A model generated the notes under the pieces. It ran no database searches, was not told where the DNA came from, and saw only the letters and a list, made by a program, of their open reading frames with translations. The position numbers were made by a program, and so were the translations under genes. DNA of 64,000 bases from Dromaius novaehollandiae (Eukaryota; Chordata; Aves; Casuariiformes; Dromaiidae), in the NCBI RefSeq assembly GCF_036370855.1, contig NC_088101.1, positions 6,827,501 through 6,891,500 on the forward strand, in the 5' to 3' direction. How positions within the stretch are numbered: the stretch's first letter is position 1; every line of letters starts with the position of its first letter. Of the stretch, positions 56,669 through 64,000 are shown in pieces.

Positions 56669-57835
56669 TGTCAGAGCCTTCTAGTGCTGTGGCTTCTGAC
56701 TCCCTTCAGGATTATTTGGGAAGAGATGCTTGGTGTGTGTTAAACTCTCTTAAAGCAAGGCTTCATTTAATGCCCCGTGCTGCTGGTGCCCACAACACAG
56801 TTGTGTCCTTGTTGGGAATTGCTTCTGAGTCCCTCGGAGTGAGAGGGGAAATGGAGCAGGGACTGTGTCAGAGCAGCAAGTGGGAGCTGGAACTGGCACA
56901 TGGCCTTCTTGCTCTGTAAGAGAAAACAGTCCTTTGAAGTTCCTGTTGTTGTCCCAACTGGAATGCAGGCACTGAAGGAGAGGAGTAAACAGTGGCCTGG
57001 AAGAGACCATCCAGGCTCTTCCCGAATGAGCAGTAGTTGGGGGTAGTTGCATTAGGATGTGCTATCTCTTTTAGCCTTATGTTGATTTAAAAGAGAGCAA
57101 GTCTAAGCAAATGCTTGTCAGCCAACAAGTGTCAACTAACAACAAAGCAGGAAAAGCCTCAGGCAGTGAAGAGCTCTTCTCCCATGCACAAGGTGTTTCC
57201 TGGGTTTTTTGGTCAGCAAACTGAATTGATTCAGGCCCTGGAGTGGAAACCCAATGTGGTGGGAACCCAGGTCTTGGCTCCAAGTCAAGGCAGGTGGTGA
57301 GGAAGGCCTTGGGAGTCAGGGTGCCCTGGGTCTGCTCCTGGGAGCTCCTCACAGCTGTAGCACAAGCAGATGCTGCCTCCAATTCTCCTGCCATGGAGGG
57401 GCTGGGGTGGGCAGGAAGGCAAGGAGGGGAGCCCTTGGCATGAGCCCTCAGAGTTGTCCCAGTGGGACCTGGTGCTTCTTGACTGCCCCAAAGCAGCAGG
57501 TCTGATCTGGTGCTGATTAACCAATTAAAACTGCCTGAATTTCCCTAACTGAAGGAGGGAAGGAAATGAGTGTGACCTCCCCCCCAACACCCCTTCCCAT
57601 GATAATGGAGGAAGGACTGCTGTTTGTGCTCTGCCAGGGTGTGGATTTTCTCCCCTTCCTGGCTTTTGACAGCTGGTTTTGATGCTTTTTCTTCCCTGTT
57701 TTGGGGACAGTGCTTCTTGAGACAGGGGGCTCCTTCTCAGAAGCTGTTTTCCAGTGTCTCTAAGTGGGTGCTTGGAGCTTCTCAGCACTGTCCCCTCCCT
57801 GGGCACCTCTTGGTGTTACTCCCTCTTTTGCCCTA

Positions 57836-58182
57836 GGGGCCCTTTGCCTCAGGCTGCCTTTCTCCTTCCAGGAGCTTCTGGAAGCTTCTGGGGCTGCCTG
57901 TGGGGCGGGGCTGCAGCTGATTGGTGGAGGGGTGGGGCTGGTGTGAGCTGGTGTGAGGGCTGTTGTGGGGGAGGGGGGAGTGACAGGAGCTGCCTCAGGG
58001 AGTGGGGGGGCTTCCCCCAGGCTGCGGGGGGGCTGGGTGCCTCTTGCAGGGGGTGACTGCCCCGGGCCGTGGGAGCCCTGCTGTGCTGGAGGCAGTGGGT
58101 GGCTGGGGAGCAGGAGCTGGGGCTGTGCAGCACCAGGGGGGAGGAGCTGGGGACACCAGCCCCTTTGCAGAGCTCTGCTGAG
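57836..58182 (+). promoter_or_regulatory. GC-rich promoter-like region with possible first exon (unit B)
   Basis: Counterpart of 46956-47285, keeping the GC boxes and the inverted CCAAT, with a short extra segment around 58110-58145 (containing GCAGCACCAGGGGGGAGG) before the donor at 58182. Confidence 0.4.
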
Positions 58183-58857
58183 GTCAGTGCCTGAGCCCGG
58201 GGGCAGGGCAGGAGGGACAACTGGGGACAAGGCTGGTGAGAGGCCTGAGCTGGGGAGGCTGTGAGCTCCTGCCTCCCGGCAGCTGCAGCAGGGCTGCTTG
58301 TGCCTGCTGACCCGAGGGTCTGGGCAGGGCCCTGTGCCCAGTAGCTGAATGGGGCAACAAGCCCTGGTAGGACAGTTGGGAAAGCAGCTGGCTCTGGAAG
58401 GAGCTCGTGCAGCTTTTGCATTTGGATGTGTGATGTGCTGAGGGGGAGCAGCAGGTGACAGTGCCTGGGGGCTCCTTTCAGCAGGCAGCAGTCCCCTGTC
58501 TTCCTGCCAGACATGCTGTCATGGCACAGGCATCGCTTGTTGGGGGCTTTTTCCTGGGCCTCGTGCTCTTTGGAGAGCCCTTTTTAGTCTTTCTCATGAG
58601 AGGTTGTGAAGCTTGATGGGCCTGAGATGTTAGTGGCTTGTCAGAGGAACCATCCAGTGAGGTGAGTTGCTGCATGCTTTGAGTTTCCAGTCTCTGCCTA
58701 GTCCATTGACATGGGTGTTGATCACCCCAATGGGCTTAAATAAGCTTTGCTTGGAGGTACAACAGTGTAGTGATTGCCCCTGTGTTTCAGTATGTGGCAT
58801 GCCAAGTCCTGTAGCTAATCACGGGGTACAATTGGATTGACTGCTTTTCCCCTGCAG

Positions 58858-58965
58858 GTCTTAGAAGAGTGCTGTGTCTCATGAACATGGCAAGATGGGG
58901 TCTGCTCCCAAGGCAGACATAACTGGCATCCGAAGGCTGCCATCAAAAGCTGAAAAATGTACCTG
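58858..58965 (+). CDS. Candidate 108-bp coding exon, unknown gene (unit B)
   Basis: Duplicate of 47965-48072 with intact acceptor, ATG (58895) and donor. Conservation may simply reflect the recent duplication. Confidence 0.3.
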
Positions 58966-59572
58966 GTATGTTGTCTGCCTCGTGTTGCTTTGACTTTTTA
59001 GACATGATAGAAGTCAAATAGGACTGCTTCAGAGACTGCCTAAAACTATTTTATCTGTCAAGGAGATTCCCCAACTGCCTTCTACTATAGGGTGTGTGCA
59101 GAAACTGAGTGGTGTGTAAAACTAGCCCTTACCAGCCCCCCAGGAGACTCCTGAGCTTAGGACAGTGTGTTTCAACATGACTGCTTTGTGAGCTCTTGGA
59201 GCACAGTCCAAATCTCTCCTGAATGTAGTGGGGCCAGGAGGGACTTGTGGGAGGAGCAGGGGGTTAAGAGTGTTGCCCTTCTGGTGACAGCTGGAACAGA
59301 GGCTCAAAAGGAGAGCAAGGGCAGTTTGGGTGGTTTGAGAAGGGATGAATTATTTCCAGAGCTGCTGAGAATGAGTAGCCCTCTTGGGAGGGGGGAGTAT
59401 TGGCAGGCAAGGCCCTATTTAAATCCTTTAGTACTGCTGAACTGTGTCTTAAAATCATGTACAAGGTAAAGCCCTCGGGTAATAAGCAGAGAAATTGTCA
59501 GGCATGACACTAACCCTTGAGCATGGGGCTTCCTAAAGAGGCTCAGACCAGCAGTTGGTATTGCTCCAACAG

Positions 59573-60329
59573 TGTTAGGGAAGGTTAGGTTTGCTGCCCA
59601 CCACAGCAGGGTCTGACCCTAGGTTCCTGCTGGGAAGTGTGGAGCCAAATCCAAGTGAATGAAATGAATTTTAATGGCATGTGTGCAGTAATTGCAGCTG
59701 GAGCTGGGTGCCTCTGGAAAGGGACCCTAAGGAAAGGAATCCCTGGGCAATTGTAGCCTTTGAATCCAAGGTCTCCACCCCTCATGTGGTAGTTGGGACC
59801 AACAGTGATATTCAGCTCTGGGGTCTCCTGTTCCTTATTGGGTCTCATTGTTGTCCCTGGGCAGGCTGTTTCTTTCCTCATCTTTACTGGTGTGGTTTCT
59901 GCTGAGGGATGTGCCTTTGTTCCTTGTTGGGTCCCTCTGTCTCTCAGGGTCCTGAGGAGGAGGAGGTGGTTGCAGACCACAACTCTCCCTGCCCCAGCAG
60001 GGAGAGGAGGCTTTGAAATAAGGCCTGTGCTGGCCATCAGGACCTTGAGAAACAGCGTTGTGACATCCTCCCTTCTGGAGTGTGAGACACAGGGGTACAG
60101 ACTGCTTGTGATGTCCTTGTCCTTCCAGCTGGAGCTGGCCCTGGGGCCTCTTTTCCTGAGCTGGATGCAAGTCCCTCCTGTTCTCTGAGTGTGGCCTAAG
60201 GCTTCAGCAAATTGAACTACTCATGCCAAGTGTTTATAAAAGTTGTGCTGGGCAGCTACCTCTAGACAGTTTCAGTTCAATGTTCTTTAGCAGTCCTCCC
60301 TTTGTTTTTATTAAGCATCCCTGCTAACA
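59573..60329 (-). repeat. 3' LTR of the class I provirus (unit B), 757 bp
   Basis: Same TGTTAG...CTAACA ends and exact length as 48681-49437. On the minus strand a TATAAA lies at 60238-60233. Internally it differs mostly by a local rearrangement around 60014-60060, where about 45 bp read in the opposite orientation relative to unit A. Confidence 0.82.
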
Positions 60330-60840
60330 CTTGAAACAGTCCTCAGTCTTCTGAGGCAGACTGTCACTTTCCATAATTTCATGTATAATATGGTTGTAAG
60401 TGATAGGCATGACACAGCTGAACTTAACTACTACTGGGTGCAGCAGGTGATTATAAATCCCTGTTGTGCTTGGTGACCATCCTAGGAGTGTTTCCCACCC
60501 ATGATGGTCTCCATCCTTCCTTATCCTTTCTAAGACATGGTATCTCTTCTGTATCATGAGTGGTGAGAGTTCTTGTCCATTGTTTTGGATGCCTTCTAGC
60601 AGTTGATGCAGGTCATCATGTTGTAGTAGCTTTTTCACCAGTGTAAGATGTATTCCAGTGGGGGTAGGTAGTAAATTCTGAGTCAATGTATAATTAGATG
60701 GTAACAACTGTTAAGATCTTAACAGGAGCTGAATGATTGAAGTTGCATCCCATAATTTTGGTCCAGTTATGAACACAAATATTTGAGTCACTACTTGTAT
60801 TTGCAGCAGTGGTGTCTATGAATATAAGACTGCCAAGGGT
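60324..60840 (-). pseudogene. env: env remnant (unit B)
   Basis: The frame at 60707-60324 holds the gammaretrovirus-like transmembrane end region (motif GWSPSTTGIYN), and 60840-60710 carries a start-like stretch with N-glycosylation sites. The long surface-subunit region between is deleted, as in unit A, so the deletion predates the duplication. Confidence 0.7.
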
Positions 60841-60842
60841 TC

Positions 60843-61800
60843 TCATACATGCCCGTCTCTTTCCAGTGTATGCAAGTACAGTTCAACTTGAACAGCCAAG
60901 TAAGAACACAGCATGGCAGTATATGGCCTGTCCCACTTAGGTTCTGACTTGGGTTTTTGTAGAAATGTTTTACCTAAAGCTTCATCCCCAGGCTGTCTGT
61001 CATGTGCCTGAATGTCAGATGGTACTGGCTGAAACCAGGGAGCCTGATTTTGTGAAGCCTTAAGCTGCTCCTGTAAAGCTAGTACATGTTGTGTCACTTG
61101 TTCATCTCTAACAGGCTGGTCTTAGCAGGGGTGTAAGGCCCTGGTATGGCTCAATGTCTCCCAAAGGGAATTTCTGCTGGTGTTGCCCCTCTGGGTTGTC
61201 ATGGGGCATTTCAAACATCCCATAGAGCTAAGTTCAATGCCTCTGGCCATTTTAGAGCTCTGTGTGTGTGTGTGTGCATATTCTTGCTATTTTTTCTTTT
61301 AATGTTCTGTTCATTCTTTCTACTTGTCCTGCAAACTGTGGGTGATAAGGGATATGCAGGTTTCTCTCTCTCCCTAGGGATGTGTATAGTTGCTTGATTA
61401 TGTTTGCTGTGAAATGGGTAGCCCTGTGTGACTGCATTGCTTCTGGAACCCCATATCTGGGTAGGATTTCTTTTAGTTAGGTTTTTACCACCCCTCCTGC
61501 CTCAGCCTTTCTTGTTGGGAAGTCCTCTCCCCAGTCTGATGACTGATCTATCACTGACAAGTGTTTCTACCCATTGGTGGATGGCATATCCGCGAGGTCT
61601 AGTTGTAGCCTTTGAAAAGGGAAGGAGGCCCATGGTTGTCCCCCTAACTCTGAGCTTGGTTTGCTGCTGGAGACCTTTTGGCAGGTTGGGCAGCTATCCG
61701 TTATTCTTTCTGCAGCTGCATAAATTCCTGGTTTGGCCCATGCTTTCTGTGTCTGGTTAGCTACTGCCTGGGCTCCCCCATGAGCTTTATTATTAAACCA
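60843..61800 (-). pseudogene. pol: Integrase remnant
   Basis: The catalytic core is read in pieces: EDFPTRKAEAGGVVK, then LLKEI-type and LPRYGVPEA, then THFTAN and PYHPQFAGQVERMNRTLKEK. The second catalytic aspartate position reads SHRATHF, so the Asp is replaced by His. The C-terminal part (61097-60843) is in another frame. A GT repeat (61259-61276) interrupts the junction. Not functional. Confidence 0.8.
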
Positions 61801-61867
61801 CCTAGCTACAGTAATTACTTTGTTGGGGTGGGTAGAATGTTTTCCCCCAAGTGTCCATATTCTATTG

Positions 61868-62637
61868 TCATTTTGTTTTTTCCCATTGTTTCTTCTCTGC
61901 TCCTGAGCAGTCCTTTTCGTGCATGGTTTTGGGGTGTATTAAATTCAGCCATTCACTCTGGTTCCTGATTGGAGCTGCAACCACACAGTCTCTCAAAGGT
62001 TGTTGGGCTGCAGCCTTTGCAGTGGTGTTGGCTAAAGCATTTCCTTTCCTAATTTCTGTAGTGTCCTTAGTACGGACTGGGCAGTGCATCACAGCAATTT
62101 CTTCAGGCAGCTGGACTGACTCTAGCAAATCGCGTGGTTTCTTCTCCATTAGCCACTTTCTTTCCTGACTATGTGAAAAGTCCTTGTTCTTTCCAAAACA
62201 TCCCAGTTGCATGACATACCCCAAAGGCATATTGAGAGCTGGTGTAGATGATGACTTGCTTTCCTTTTCCCAGGTGCGCTGCCTGTGTCAAGGCTACTAG
62301 TTCTGCTCCTTGCACACTCATTTGTGTGAGAAGCGGTTCAGCCTCTATCACTTGTTCCTGGCTGACTACAGCATACCCAGTTTGTCGCTGTCTGTGCAGC
62401 TAGTAGGATGAGCCCATCTACAAATAGAACTAGATCTGAGTTTTGCAAAGGAACATCAGTTAAAGGGGTTGTTGGCTTACTCGAAGTGTGCATTACCTGC
62501 TCATGTTGGACATGTTTCTCTCCATCATCAGGCAGAGGTATTAGGGCTGCTGCATTCAAGGCATTGCCTCTTTTCAAGACTACATGATCTGCCATGAGGA
62601 GGATCAATTCATATCTGTGTGCCTGTTGTGGCAACAA
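61868..62637 (-). pseudogene. pol: RNase H remnant of the class I pol
   Basis: Three open pieces in three different frames (62637-62338, 62351-62169, 62230-61868). Motifs: LVLFVDG, GAELVALTQAA, IYTSSQYAFGV and the C-terminal GNALAN. The third position, normally TDS, reads TSS, so a catalytic Asp is lost. At least two frameshifts. Confidence 0.82.
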
Positions 62638-62889
62638 TGCTTGGGTTGCATGTTGTTTTAGCAGTATCTCCCCTTTGTGTGGGACAAACAGTTACAGGGT
62701 GTCCCAGAATGGGAGGGTGGCTGCTCTCCACTAGTGCTGCTGCCACAGATTTGGTGCAGGCTGGTGCCCCTGCTGCAGCCTAATCTAGTTGAGCAGAATA
62801 ACATGCTACTGGTCTCTGGTGGGGTCCTAATTCTTGCATTATTACTCTGCTGGCAATCCCCTTAGGTCCATATATGTACAAATCGAAGG

Positions 62890-64000
62890 GCTTTGTCTAA
62901 TCTGGGAGCTGGACAGCAGGTGCAGATGCCAAAGCTCCTTTCATAGTGCTGAAAGCTTGCTCTCTTTTGGGGCCCTGTGCAATGGGTTCTGCTTCTTCAT
63001 TCTGGGTTGCCTCTGCCAGGGGTTTTGTTAATTCTCCCAACCCAGGAATCCATGGTGTGCAAAATCCCCCAGCTGCAAGGAATCCTTGCAACTGTTTCTT
63101 TGTTCCTGGAGGTGGGAGATTTATTACAGCATCTCCTCTTTCTGGGTCTAGTAGTTGTTGCCCTTATTTCAGAATGAGCCCCAAGTATTCTACTTCCTTT
63201 TGACACAGCTGGAGACTAGATGGAGATGCCTGGTGACAGTTTTCTGCCAAAGCAGTGCAGAGATGTACAGAGTCTATTAGACAGGTATCTTCATCTCTAC
63301 TTGCTATCAGCAAGTCATCTACATACTACACTAGAGCTAATGTGGATTACCCCCAGTAATTTGATATCCTTTACATCCTTCTCCAGTATTTGTGGAAAAA
63401 AGGGGTGGGAGACCCTGTGAAACTTGGTGGGAGGTGTGTCCATGTTAATTGTTGCCCTTTCCCTGTAAAAGCAAATAAGGGTTGGCTACTTTGTTGGCTG
63501 CAAACTCTTGGAGCATGGTCTGGGGTACTAGGATCTGCTAGTGAGAGTGTCACCTTTGGTGGGGTTCCCTTCCTCCCTCCTTTCTGGCTTGAATGCTCCT
63601 GTGCCCATGCCCAGTTATCCCAAATGGACCAGTAATCTGTTTGAGCTGGAAACCTCTCTTCTAGATGATGTTGCAGGAAAGCTACTGTTTCCTCATCAGA
63701 AGTCCCTTCTGCTGGCCACTGTTGTGCTGGATTACCATCTGTTGCGAAGGGCCACTCTTCCTGCCATAATGTAACTGTGTGCCTTTTTGACAAGCCAACT
63801 GTACCATCAGTCTTTTACAATTTTCCTGTGCCTCAGCTAAGGGCATCCCCTTCTCCCTGCCAGGTACATTCCCCATTGCCTGGGTGATGCCTTGTGCCAC
63901 GCGGGGTTTATCCTGCATCTCAGAAACACTTTCCAGGGAAGTTGCTGCCCCGACTGGTTTCTCTGCCTAGATACTGAGAAGGGAGGTGATGCGGAGACAC
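62890..64000 (-). pseudogene. pol: Reverse transcriptase and gag-like remnant
   Basis: The catalytic YVDD is at 63325-63314, followed by LLIAS; a TAG stop (63328-63326) precedes it directly. The same frame upstream (63793-63371) has FAFTGKGQQLTWTHLP, typical of the class I palm, joined to a segment resembling a gag capsid N-terminus (WPAEGTSDEETVAFL), so the protease and RT N-terminus appear deleted. Downstream, 63091-62897 gives FLAAGGFCTPWIPGLGEL, the RT connection. Confidence 0.78.

Larger units (their letters stand above)
50398..61283 (+). repeat. Tandem duplication unit B (10.9 kb)
   Basis: Direct copy of unit A. Correspondence: 50398 with 34970; 51795 with 40003; 59573 with 48681; ends at the GT repeat near 61283. 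Nine bases (50389-50397) separate A from B. B has a contracted CCGCCC array, an expanded second array, and a solo LTR (53762-54405) missing from A. Long stretches match nearly base for base, so the duplication is recent or has been kept similar by gene conversion. Confidence 0.93.
59573..64000 (-). mobile_element. Class I (gammaretrovirus-like) provirus, 3' half, decayed
   Basis: Minus-strand order from the window end: gag-like remnant and reverse transcriptase (64000-63230), RT connection (63091-62897), RNase H (62637-61868), integrase (about 61800-60843), env fragments (60840-60324), 3' LTR (60329-59573). Many frameshifts and stops make it non-coding. The 5' LTR lies beyond the window. Confidence 0.88.

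Overview
The window looks like part of a bird genome. The evidence is a class II endogenous retrovirus with an alpharetrovirus-type tRNA-Trp primer binding site and LTR, a multi-exon maestro/HEAT-repeat (MROH-like) gene of the kind that is expanded in birds, and very GC-rich, minisatellite-laden DNA as on avian microchromosomes or subtelomeres. There is no operon structure and nothing bacterial. No tRNA, rRNA or CRISPR array was seen. The assignment to birds is an inference from these families.

Layout. 1-3771 (minus strand): the 5' part of a class II provirus: LTR, tRNA-Trp primer site, gag, pro and the start of pol, cut by the window edge. gag, pro and pol lie in three frames, each one -1 step from the last, with textbook slippery heptamers at both joints. 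3772-12119: mixed-composition DNA in which I recognise no gene. 12120-16950: a 4.8-kb almost pure pyrimidine (plus strand) tract. 17-21 kb: two GC-rich islands, an AT-rich degenerate repeat patch and two minisatellites. 21.2-33.85 kb (minus strand): a MROH-like gene. I could thread 32 consecutive exons (33462 down to 21985) with matching splice phases and no stop, about 1,290 codons; the last three exons are less certain. 33.85-34.7 kb: its GC-box-rich upstream island.

34970-61283: a large direct tandem duplication. Unit A (34970-50388, 15.4 kb) and unit B (50398-61283, 10.9 kb) each start with the same short repeat, then a CCGCCC array, then a second GC-rich array, then about 9-10 kb of closely matching DNA ending in a class I (gammaretrovirus-like) provirus. 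The units differ by array length, by about 1-kb segments present only in A, and by a solo LTR present only in B, which has a clean 4-bp target duplication. The right breakpoint lies in a GT repeat inside the provirus integrase. The rest of this decayed provirus (integrase, RNase H, reverse transcriptase, gag-like remnant) continues on the minus strand to the window end.

Most long open frames in the window are by-products of strand-biased repeats, which lack the bases needed for stop codons. The only well-supported host gene is the MROH-like one. A possible short-exon gene with a GC-rich promoter is duplicated in units A and B, but I cannot name it.
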